Shown here: positions 1-4,925 of the stretch, in pieces
Numbering within the stretch: the first letter of the stretch is position 1
Layout: every line of letters begins with the position of its first letter
Source of the DNA: Methanobacteriota archaeon
Lineage (GTDB): Archaea > Halobacteriota > Methanosarcinia > Methanosarcinales > Methanosarcinaceae
Reading direction: 5' to 3'
Length of the DNA stretch: 5,091 bases
Assembly (NCBI GenBank): GCA_030837265.1
Contig: JAUPKV010000380.1
Span: 1 to 5,091 of the forward strand
Made by a program: the position numbers and the translations under genes
Notes under the pieces: generated by a model
Databases searched by the model: none
The model's input: only the letters and a program-made list of their open reading frames with translations
Told to the model about the DNA's origin: nothing

Positions 1-1293
1 AATATGTAAAAAAAGCTCTGCAGGTATAATCAGTATATCGCTAGCAATAAAATTCTTGTACGGATCGCGCATGGCACTGGTGGCGTTGTCTGGCATACAC
101 AGGGAAGCGGAAAATCACTTACATTAGTCTATACAATTCTAAAAATCCGAAGAATCGGAAAGGTGCCCGGAACCTCCCTTGAAAACCCCTGTATTCTTAT
201 TTTAACGGACTGTAATGACCTGGATCCCCAGATTTTAACTATGTTTAAGAGTTGTAACTTCCCAAATCCAATACAGATAAATAATGTTGAACAGCTAAAA
301 GCAGAGTTAAAAAATCCAACTGGAAAGACATTTATTACTACCATTCAGGAATTTACTACGAAAAAAGGTGAAATCTTCCCCGAATTATCAAGCTCGTCCA
401 AAATAGTTGTTTTTGTAGATGAAGCTCAGAGAAGCCTGTATAAGAAGGTCGGATACGGTAAAACAACTGTAAAGGAAAATATCAACCCTGACTGGACCCT
501 GAATATGCGGACAGCGATTCCGAATGCTCTTTTTATCGGTTTTACCGGCACTCCGATTGATAAGAACGATACATCTACGCGCAGGGAGTTTGGCGAGTAT
601 ATTGACACCTATTTGCCGAAGCAGTCTATAGTAGACGGGGGAACCATCCGGATCAAATATCAGGAACGTCTCCCTGAAGTCCATATACAGGAAAGTCAGC
701 TTGATGTGACTTTTGATTCGGAAGCAAAAAAAGAGAGCCGGATCAGGAATATTTGCAAAGATCTTCTCGAACATTACACAACTGCCGTCAGGCCTGAAGG
801 CTTCAAGGCACAAATTGTGACTCCTTCAAAGGAGGCAGCAATAACTTACAAAAAGATTCTGGACGAGCTCGGGGCTCCGGAATCGGAAATTATTATTTCC
901 TCCAGTCCGGAAGAGGATGTCAGAACCGAAATCCTGGAGTACTGTATGACAAAAGTCCAGCAGAGGAACGTAATTAACAAGTTCAAAAAACCCTTTGACG
1001 AGGATAACAACCTGGCTTTCCTGATCGTCTGCGACATGCTTCTAACCGGTTTTGACGCACCAATCGAGCAGGTTATATACCTTGACAAGCCACTCCGGGA
1101 ACAGGATCTTATGCAGGCGGTTGCAAGGGTGAACCGTCCTTATACTGAAAACAAAACTTTCGGCCTGATTATTGATTACTGCGGGATTTCCAGGCATCTC
1201 AAAGAAGCTCTCGAAATCTTTAATGAAGAGGACATTGCAGGCTATCTGGAGCATCTTATGGATGATGTTTCGAAAGCAAACACATGCAAATGA
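1..1293 (+). pseudogene. hsdR: Type I restriction enzyme R subunit (HsdR), motor-domain fragment
   Basis: HsdR is the ATP-driven translocase and nuclease subunit of type I restriction systems. The frame is open from position 10 to the TGA at 1291-1293 (427 codons) and reads the superfamily 2 motor in order: a GGVVWHTQGSGKS Walker A segment (82-117), VDEAQ in the DEAH-box position (415-429), FTGTPI (541-558), DMLLTGFDAP (motif V, about 1033-1062) and QAVARVNRPY (motif VI, 1114-1143). An in-frame TAA at 7-9 lies beside an A7 run (8-14), so an upstream reading frame is broken or shifted. The N-terminal nuclease domain would lie outside the window. The protein stops soon after motif VI (YLEHLMDD), without the helical C-terminal domain of family members of roughly 1000 residues. 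A faint continuation in frame 3 (ESKHMQMKGSV, to a stop at 1317-1319) suggests a frameshift near 1275. The GTG at 163 would drop Walker A and is not a credible start. No hsdM or hsdS is present here. Identity is very secure; inactivity is a strong inference. Confidence 0.9.
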
Positions 1294-1366
1294 AGGGCAG
1301 TGTACTAGTTTTCGTGTAAAATCCTAAATTAAGTCTATTTTGAAAAATAACTTACCCTGTTACTTT

Positions 1367-1561
1367 TTAATAGATTTCCTTAATCCTTCCAACATTACCA
1401 TTCGTTAATTGAACTTTTATCCCATGCGGATGAGTTGAAGAATTGGTTAAAATTCGTTTTACAACGCCTTGAGTGATTTTCCCGGTCCGTTGGTCTTCTT
1501 TTAAAACAATTCCAACGCTTAACCCTTCTTTAATGTTTGCTCTTATATTGCAGTTGTTCAT
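1367..1561 (-). CDS. ywbE: YwbE-family small protein (DUF2196)
   Basis: This 64-residue protein matches the conserved YwbE family of bacteria and archaea. The visible core is GIVLKEDQRTGKITQGVV (residues about 17-34), followed by a TNSSTHPHGIKVQL segment and a VGRIKEIY end, which is the whole length of the family. The function is not established; the small beta-rich, basic sequence resembles nucleic-acid-binding barrels, but that is inference. The ATG at 1559-1561 starts the recognisable homology. No Shine-Dalgarno motif precedes it, whereas a TATA-like box is centred about 25 nt upstream, so the mRNA is probably leaderless or nearly so. The gene is alone on its strand and converges with the hsdR remnant. 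It looks intact although it is flanked on both sides by decayed genes. Confidence 0.88.
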   Translation of the reverse strand: MNNCNIRANIKEGLSVGIVLKEDQRTGKITQGVVKRILTNSSTHPHGIKVQLTNGNVGRIKEIY

Positions 1562-1580
1562 GGCAGAAGGTAAATTTGGG

Positions 1581-1591
1581 ATTATATAAAA
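1581..1591 (-). promoter_or_regulatory. TATA box for the ywbE-family gene
   Basis: Read on the minus strand the site is TTTTATATAAT, a good archaeal TATA element. Its centre lies about 25 nt upstream of the ATG at 1561, so the predicted transcription start falls at or within a few bases of the start codon. This fits the missing ribosome-binding site. A purine-rich BRE upstream is not obvious. Confidence 0.55.
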
Positions 1592-1596
1592 GATAC

Positions 1597-1883
1597 GTTC
1601 TTAAAAAATTGTTTTATCCAAAAATAATTTCGCTTTGTAAATTTGTCAATCTACATTTTCATAAAAATCTAATTTATCAAGATGTTTTAATTTTCGAAAT
1701 CTATATAATACCACAGGATAAAATAATGTATGGTGTTTTACATGATTCAAAAATGACTTCGACTCCGGAAAAACAACATTATCATTAGAAGTTATGAATT
1801 TCCAAAAAGACTGGTGGACAAAACACATAAATGGGACGGATAAGGAATATGCAAAATTCTTCAACGACCATGGTCTAAAATAA
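1597..1883 (+). pseudogene. Bacteriohemerythrin remnant, frameshifted, iron ligands lost
   Basis: Bacteriohemerythrins are about 130-residue four-helix proteins that bind O2 at a di-iron site. The last part is clear in frame 3 from 1746 to the TAA at 1881-1883: LEVMNFQKDWWTKHINGTDK, then EYAKFFNDHGLK, with the family's HxxxxD pair (His 1824-1826, Asp 1839-1841). Upstream homology continues in frame 1, about 1597-1746: VLKKLF, LHFHKNLI and IPQDKIMYGVLHD. Restoring one T at 1746 would join the two as VLHD-FKNDFDSGKTTLSLEV, so a one-base deletion is the simplest explanation. In PQDKIMYG the family's HxxxH ligand pair appears as Asp and Tyr, each one base away from CAT, and the HFxxEE motif has lost its glutamates. 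The N-terminal helix with its first His ligand is not found; that part would run into the ywbE promoter. Identity of the C-terminal part is strong; the upstream boundary is approximate. Confidence 0.72.
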
Positions 1884-2018
1884 ATCTAAGTTACACGTCA
1901 TACCAGAATTTTCTTGTTTCCTTTGATAAAACAATAGGTAACTAAACTTTCTTCATTTTTTTATTAGTTTAATCATATATTATTATTGGTGTCTACTGTT
2001 TTTGATATTATGAAAATA

Positions 2019-2030
2019 ATAAATAATATA
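2019..2030 (+). promoter_or_regulatory. Possible TATA box for the small Cys-containing gene
   Basis: The stretch ATAAATAATATA lies in an AT-rich spacer. It would place transcription initiation near 2050, leaving a short leader that contains the GGAGG at 2069-2073. The surrounding sequence is AT-rich throughout, so the exact element is uncertain. Confidence 0.3.
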
Positions 2031-2068
2031 CGTCAAATCAAGTATTATGATTTTAGTTAACGTTTAAT

Positions 2069-2073
2069 GGAGG
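2069..2073 (+). promoter_or_regulatory. Shine-Dalgarno GGAGG that favours a TTG start
   Basis: GGAGG is a full match to the archaeal 16S anti-Shine-Dalgarno core. It lies inside the ATG-based reading frame (ATG at 2067) and 8 nt before the TTG at 2082, so it supports the TTG as the true start. Confidence 0.6.
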
Positions 2074-2081
2074 TTCTGACT

Positions 2082-2336
2082 TTGCTTGTAAAATTTGATT
2101 GCCCTCATTGCAATAAAGAAAAATATATTTCGTTATTAACAGACACTGAGAATATTGTTTTAAAAGACAGAGACAAGCTCACAAGTTGCCTATACGATCA
2201 TATAGATGTCAATGACATATTTTTCGCGGAAGAATTAATCGATGAGATATTAAACGTCCTATCAAAAACGGAAATAAAAGAAATAAATTTACATCAGATT
2301 TTAGTAGATACTTTTGTACCTGCAGATTGTTGCTAA
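2082..2336 (+). CDS. Small hypothetical protein with N-terminal CPHC motif
   Basis: I do not recognise this protein. From the TTG at 2082 it has 84 residues: a short strand (LVKFD), a CPHC motif at residues about 7-10, an acidic and lysine-rich middle with the pattern DVNDIFFAEELIDEILNVLS, and a C-terminal ADCC. One CxxC near the N-terminus and one CC at the end could bind a metal together. CPHC also occurs in thioredoxin-like proteins, but the rest of that fold is not evident. Start choice: the ATG at 2067 overlaps the only good Shine-Dalgarno sequence (TGGAGG, 2068-2073) and has none of its own, whereas the in-frame TTG at 2082 sits 8 nt after GGAGG. ATG 2067 would add five residues. The gene stands alone, followed by a hairpin. 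Real coding is likely; function is unknown. Confidence 0.6.
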   Translation: MLVKFDCPHCNKEKYISLLTDTENIVLKDRDKLTSCLYDHIDVNDIFFAEELIDEILNVLSKTEIKEINLHQILVDTFVPADCC

Positions 2337-2382
2337 CAAGAAATTTAGCAAAGAATATTAGTTCTGCTTAGTTGACAAGGTT

Positions 2383-2402
2383 TGCCCTCCTTCGAGAGGG
2401 CA
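2383..2402 (+). terminator. Stem-loop after the small Cys-containing gene
   Basis: TGCCCTC (2383-2389) pairs perfectly with GAGGGCA (2396-2402) around a six-base loop, CTTCGA. It is GC-rich in an AT-rich spacer and lies 47 nt after the stop codon at 2334-2336. No T-run follows, so it may protect the mRNA 3' end or serve as a processing site instead of being a classical terminator. Confidence 0.45.
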
Positions 2403-2465
2403 CAGAATGCTGAGAATATATCGTAACCCGTAGACAATATAGTACCCTAAATTACATACTCACAT

Positions 2466-2636
2466 TTAATTATTTGTCACCCCTGAATCAGTATCTAGTT
2501 TAGCAGCTTTCTTTTTCTCTCGATATTTCCGAATATTACTCCTACCTGAGTGTGAGGACAGCAGTATATTTGATTTAGTCGGTGTAATATATTTTGATTC
2601 ACCCTCAGTAAGATGACCATTTACAAAAAGTATAAA
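2466..2636 (-). pseudogene. C-terminal remnant of an unrecognised gene
   Basis: On the minus strand a 56-codon frame is open from a TGA (2637-2639) to the TAA at 2466-2468. It has protein-like content: VNGHLTEGESKYITPTKSN, then ILLSSHSGRSNIRKYREKKK and AAKLDTDSGVTNN. The basic, charged tail and the absence of low-complexity sequence suggest the end of a real protein. There is no plausible start codon with a ribosome-binding site, and the frame is stopped repeatedly further upstream. Part of another frame (IDFNLLIYTF, roughly 2626-2655) may belong to the same gene through a frameshift. I cannot name the family. It could also be a chance open frame, though the sequence looks better than chance. 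Confidence 0.4.
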
Positions 2637-2698
2637 TCAATAAATTAAAGTCAATAGCTATCGATTCAGTATTTTAGCGTACGATTTTTTCCCATTCG

Positions 2699-2952
2699 TG
2701 AAGTGGCCCCTATTTATTGGACAAATAATTGATGTTCAGAGAAAATATCAAAAATATTGAGACATCAGCGGAGATTAAAGCAAAATGCTATATACAAGTG
2801 AATATTAATACCAGCAATTAATTGACTTATCAGAAGCTCGTTAAGACCTAATTGATCAAGTAGATTAAGTAGAATGTTCACTTACTAAATTTGAGTCCCA
2901 AGTTTGGTTTGTAAAGTACTTCTTTTACTCTTTTCTGTCGAGGAGCTCTCTT
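2699..2952 (+). mobile_element. Degraded left end of an IS3-family-like element
   Basis: Four collinear weak signals point to an IS3 (IS150-like) remnant. First, 2699-2723 begins TGAAGTGGCCCC and ends TTGGACA, which resembles the usual terminal inverted repeat with its CCCC block and TTGGACA end. Second, 33 nt later an ATG (2732) opens 29 codons containing TSAEIKAK (2762-2785), like the SAEFKAK start of OrfA. Third, LIDQVD-stop-VECSLTK (2848-2889) resembles the LYxQIGxLxVExxxLKK junction of OrfA and OrfB. Fourth, PSLVCKVLLLLF (2898-2933), then in another frame LSRSSL (2935-2952), resembles the QCELLGLSRSSLYY start of OrfB. The spacing is shorter than in an intact element, so internal deletions are needed. 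The right end and DDE domain are absent. Each piece alone would be unconvincing; their order is what supports the call. Confidence 0.4.
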
Positions 2953-2982
2953 AAACGATTAATTTCATTATGGAATGAACCT

Positions 2983-3156
2983 ATGTTTAGAGATGAACGT
3001 ATTTCTGTGCCCGTTAGAGAGGGCGCAACTTACAATGTAACTAATCAGGACATTGCTCACCTTGGAGACGGTATCGCCCGTATCGAAGGCTTCGTAGTTT
3101 TTGTCCCGGGCACCGAAATTGGCGATAAAATTCAGATACAGAAAATAAATAACTAA
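2983..3156 (+). CDS. TRAM-domain protein, shortened copy 1
   Basis: This 57-residue protein is the first of three tandem TRAM-domain genes. The TRAM domain is a small beta-barrel that binds RNA. The conserved block IARIEGFVVFVPGT (residues 31-44) is kept, and by hand count about 37 of 57 residues match copy 2. Differences fall in places constant in the other two copies: Asn for Ile at 21, and His-Leu for Arg-Gln at 26-27. The last strand is lost: after GDKIQIQ the frame ends KINN at the TAA 3154-3156, whereas copies 2 and 3 continue with VLPKxxFAS. The ATG at 2983 aligns with the start of the other copies, but the shared leader is only faintly present (TGGAATGAACCT). It may be a functional variant or an early-stage pseudogene. 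The family assignment is secure. Confidence 0.72.
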   Translation: MFRDERISVPVREGATYNVTNQDIAHLGDGIARIEGFVVFVPGTEIGDKIQIQKINN

Positions 3157-3173
3157 ATAGATTGGATTAACTA

Positions 3174-3188
3174 AAGGATGGTCTTTTT
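3174..3188 (+). promoter_or_regulatory. Leader with ribosome-binding site, TRAM copy 2
   Basis: AAGGATGGTCTTTTT directly precedes the ATG at 3189. AAGGA can act as a Shine-Dalgarno sequence about 10 nt before the start. The same block, with one extra A, precedes copy 3, and both continue into an identical coding start, so the duplicated unit included the translation leader. Confidence 0.55.
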
Positions 3189-3395
3189 ATGTTCAGAGAA
3201 GAAAGTCGCTCAGTCCCTGTCGAAGAGGGCGAAACTTACGATGTAACAATTCAGGATATTGCTCGCCAGGGAGACGGCATTGCACGCATAGAGGGTTTTG
3301 TAATTTTTGTCCCGAGCACCAAAGTTGGCGATGAAGTCCAGATTAAAGTTGATAAGGTACTCCCCAAATTTGCATTTGCAAGCGTTGTCGAGTAA
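3189..3395 (+). CDS. TRAM-domain RNA-binding protein, copy 2
   Basis: This 68-residue protein consists of a single TRAM domain, the usual length for stand-alone archaeal TRAM proteins. Visible landmarks are the variable N-terminus MFREESRSVPVEEGE, the first strand YDVTIQDIARQGDGIARIEG (residues 17-36), the central strand FVIFVPSTKVGDEVQIKV and the closing strand KVLPKFAFASVVE. In methanogens, stand-alone TRAM proteins have been reported as RNA-binding or RNA-chaperone proteins, some of them cold-induced; applying that here is inference from family membership. It shares 55 of 68 residues with copy 3. Ser43 replaces the Gly found at that position in copies 1 and 3. The ATG at 3189 follows AAGGATGG and matches the start of the neighbours. 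The gene lies 32 nt after copy 1 and 82 nt before copy 3, so co-transcription is possible. Confidence 0.9.
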   Translation: MFREESRSVPVEEGETYDVTIQDIARQGDGIARIEGFVIFVPSTKVGDEVQIKVDKVLPKFAFASVVE

Positions 3396-3461
3396 ATTCA
3401 GCTATGAATCAAGTGATAAAATCAAATTTCAATTAGAGTCGAATTTAAGTTTTAAATTATT

Positions 3462-3477
3462 AAGGAATGGTCTTTTT
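3462..3477 (+). promoter_or_regulatory. Leader with ribosome-binding site, TRAM copy 3
   Basis: AAGGAATGGTCTTTTT precedes the ATG at 3478. It equals the copy 2 leader apart from one added A. It fixes the start of copy 3 at 3478 and argues against longer in-frame starts that would run back into copy 2. Confidence 0.55.
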
Positions 3478-3684
3478 ATGTTCAGAGAAGAGAGCAGCAG
3501 TGTGTCTGTTGAAGAAGGCGAAGTCTATGATGTAACAATTCAAGACATTGCCCGTCAGGGAGATGGCATTGCACGGATTGAAGGTTTTGTAATTTTTGTC
3601 CCAGGCACTAAAGTTGGCGACGAGGTAAGGATTAAAATCGAAAGGGTACTCCCCAAATATGGCTTTGCCAGTATCTTTAAATAA
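3478..3684 (+). CDS. TRAM-domain RNA-binding protein, copy 3
   Basis: A second full-length, 68-residue stand-alone TRAM protein. The core YDVTIQDIARQGDGIARIEG is identical to copy 2, and the 13 differences lie mostly at the N-terminus (Ser7, Ser10, Val16) and the C-terminal strand (RIKIERVLPKYGFASIFK). A likely cellular role is binding of structured RNA, by family analogy. The frame is open upstream to an ATG at 3307, but that extension overlaps copy 2 in another frame and ignores the leader at 3462-3477, so 3478 is chosen. A strong stem-loop with a T-run follows 27 nt after the stop, which makes this the last gene of the cluster. The two full-length copies look maintained: no stop, no frameshift and a conserved core. 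Confidence 0.92.
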   Translation: MFREESSSVSVEEGEVYDVTIQDIARQGDGIARIEGFVIFVPGTKVGDEVRIKIERVLPKYGFASIFK

Positions 3685-3711
3685 GCGGGACACACTAAAT
3701 ACAAAAAAATG

Positions 3712-3752
3712 AGACTGAAAAATCATGTAAACGATTGACTTTCAGTCTTTTT
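3712..3752 (+). terminator. Stem-loop terminator after the TRAM cluster
   Basis: AGACTGAAA (3712-3720) pairs perfectly with TTTCAGTCT (3740-3748) over nine base pairs, with a 19-nt loop and a run of five T (3748-3752). An A7 run (3703-3709) lies before the stem, so it could also end transcription coming from the other strand. A second GACTTTCAG followed by TTTTTT (3778-3793) may act as a back-up T-rich stop. Confidence 0.65.
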
Positions 3753-4005
3753 CTATTCAATTCAAATGTTTTAACTGACTTTCAGGTTTTTTAATTTTAT
3801 AACATTTTTTCCTTTTGATTTCGGACTTATCTCAATCATATCTGTCGTTTTGAGCATATCTTCATTCGTTTAGTATCTTCATTCAAGATGACACGAGCTT
3901 ATTATCGACGCTGTGTTCTATAAAGAGATTTAGATTTTCCATCTCGTAACACTTTTAAATCGATATCAGGCAATAAAATAAAATCATATCAAATTCAAGA
4001 AGACA
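3753..4005. other. Spacer without a clear gene
   Basis: This stretch is AT-rich and T-rich on the plus strand. It holds a second GACTTTCAG plus T-run just after the terminator and an 11-bp direct repeat TATCTTCATTC (3857-3867 and 3874-3884). A 28-codon minus-strand frame (3771-3857, IEISPKSKGKNV) has no ribosome-binding site. I see no convincing gene, RNA or promoter here. Confidence 0.5.
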
Positions 4006-4011
4006 TCCACA

Positions 4012-4265
4012 TTTCCGGCGATGGTTGCAGTATCACCATACCCACGCCAAATGCAAAATGCAGGTGCACCTCTCGGCTTTGTCCAAGCCAGAGCATCTGA
4101 TTTTCGGGTTCTGCGCGGGGTATGCGCACGTGATCGCTAATCTGCGTGGCACAGGAGGCTCCGAAGGCACATATGGAATATTTGATGCCCAGGAAGAGGG
4201 ATGATATTTACGACATCGTCGAATGGGCTGCGGCGCAGGAATGGTGCGACGGCAAATTCGGATAA
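4012..4265 (+). pseudogene. CocE/NonD-family (X-Pro peptidase S15-like) hydrolase fragment
   Basis: CocE/NonD hydrolases are alpha/beta-hydrolases of roughly 550-650 residues; about 84 residues of the N-terminal half remain. Three frames must be joined. Frame 1 from 4012 reads FPAMVAVSPYPRQMQNAG and continues to SDFRVLRG. Frame 2 from about 4121 reads YAHVIANLRGTGGSEGTYG and IFDAQEE. Frame 3 from about 4200 reads DDIYDIVEWAAAQEWCDGKF and ends at the TAA 4263-4265. The DxRGTGxSEG motif appears as NLRGTGGSEG. The breaks coincide with short G runs (4117-4120 and 4198-4200), as expected for one-base insertions. A third shift may recover GSYFFDFQL (4268-4294), near where the GxSY nucleophile should be, but that is weak. 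There is no start codon, no C-terminal domain, and the fragment is more GC-rich than its surroundings. Dead gene remnant; identity of the family is fairly sure. Confidence 0.75.
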
Positions 4266-4409
4266 AGGGTAGCTATTTCTTTGATTTTCAGCTAATACTT
4301 AGGGCAAAGAGCCTACAAATAAGTTAAAAAATGGATACGTTTTTAGATTTTGTAGTCTTGAGCCATTAGGAAAAATTTACAGAAATTTTATTACACTGCA
4401 TTTGATGCT

Positions 4410-4808
4410 TTAATTTGAGATTTTAGGGGGCATATTTTTGCTCATTACTTTCAGCTTCTTGATTGCTAAGACAGTTGCCTGAGACTGTTTATAAATTTCA
4501 TCTTCATAACAACTTATGATCTCATCAACCGGAGCCAACAGAGAATAAATCTTTACAGGTCTCCCTTTTCCAGGCTTTTTTTCCGAGCGCACACTAACCC
4601 AGGACCGATCGCTCATTAACCGAATCGCAAGACTCACTTCAGGTTGCCTTAAGCCAGTACTTACTTCAATTTCACGAGAGGAAGCTTCATCAACATTCAT
4701 CAGATATGCCATCATTGTAGCTACATTTCTTGATATCCCAAGATTCCTTAATGTGTCGATAAATATGTGATCGTTTTCGTCCAATACTTTAACTTCATAG
4801 TCTTTCAT
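4410..4808 (-). CDS. Winged-helix transcriptional regulator, methanogen type
   Basis: This 132-residue protein looks like a small archaeal DNA-binding regulator, resembling the family of predicted methanogen regulators grouped as COG4738. After a short N-terminal region (MKDYEVKVLDENDHIFIDTL), residues about 22-90 form a winged helix-turn-helix: helix ISRNVATMMAYLMNV, helix SSREIEVSTGL, recognition helix RQPEVSLAIRLMSDRSWV, and a basic wing KKPGKGRPVKIYSL. A C-terminal helix (VDEIISCYEDEIYKQSQATV) probably serves dimerisation. No ligand or membrane domain is seen, so the signal is unknown. The ATG at 4806-4808 is preceded on its strand by AAAAGGGGTTATT, with GGGG 5 nt away, a modest ribosome-binding site. 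It stands alone between two gene remnants, so its target cannot be told from context. The gene is intact. Confidence 0.85.
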   Translation of the reverse strand: MKDYEVKVLDENDHIFIDTLRNLGISRNVATMMAYLMNVDEASSREIEVSTGLRQPEVSLAIRLMSDRSWVSVRSEKKPGKGRPVKIYSLLAPVDEIISCYEDEIYKQSQATVLAIKKLKVMSKNMPPKISN

Positions 4809-4813
4809 AATAA

Positions 4814-4817
4814 CCCC
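4814..4817 (-). promoter_or_regulatory. Likely ribosome-binding site of the regulator
   Basis: On the minus strand the sequence reads AAAAGGGGTTATT before the ATG. The GGGG is at a suitable distance (5 nt) but is only a partial match to the GGAGG consensus. A possible TATA element, ATATTTATCGATATTT, lies further upstream at about 4855-4870. Confidence 0.4.
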
Positions 4818-4925
4818 TTTTGTATTTTTTATTTCATGAATTGTTTAAGCTAAAAAATATCGATAAATATCCTAGAGGCTTTAAATGATTCTTTATGCTT
4901 TGATAAGGTGTTTCATGTCTTGAAA

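Noticed and set aside
388..813. 141-residue minus-strand ORF inside hsdR
   Set aside because: It lies opposite the HsdR motor motifs and has no ribosome-binding site or recognisable family content.
163..1293. HsdR as an intact 376-residue gene starting at GTG 163
   Set aside because: Homology continues upstream through Walker A (100-117) to position 10, so this start would remove an essential motif. The gene is a broken piece of a larger protein.
1537..1788. 83-residue plus-strand gene over the YwbE start
   Set aside because: Its first part overlaps the YwbE coding start and its promoter; its later part is frame 1 of the hemerythrin remnant. It is not a gene as such.
1646..1864. 72-residue minus-strand ORF
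   Set aside because: It is antisense to the hemerythrin remnant, whose plus-strand homology explains the open frame.
3307..3684. 125-residue version of TRAM copy 3
   Set aside because: The added 57 residues are copy 2 read in the wrong frame plus spacer. The conserved leader and start at 3478 define the real gene.
3460..3726. 88-residue minus-strand ORF opposite TRAM copy 3
   Set aside because: It is the complement of a well-supported TRAM gene and of its terminator.
3771..3857. 28-codon minus-strand frame (MLKTTDMIEISPKSKGK...)
   Set aside because: The composition looks protein-like, but it is very short, has no Shine-Dalgarno, is stopped just upstream and overlaps the terminator region. 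It could be a remnant, but I cannot support it.
4117..4200. Programmed ribosomal frameshifting in the hydrolase fragment
   Set aside because: Two shifts in a row, with no start codon and no C-terminal domain, fit decay by one-base insertions at G runs far better than programmed recoding.
4855..4870. Operator palindrome upstream of the regulator (TATCGATA)
   Set aside because: The exact palindrome is only 8 bp (4858-4865) in AT-rich DNA and is not repeated as a clear inverted pair; autoregulation cannot be argued from it.
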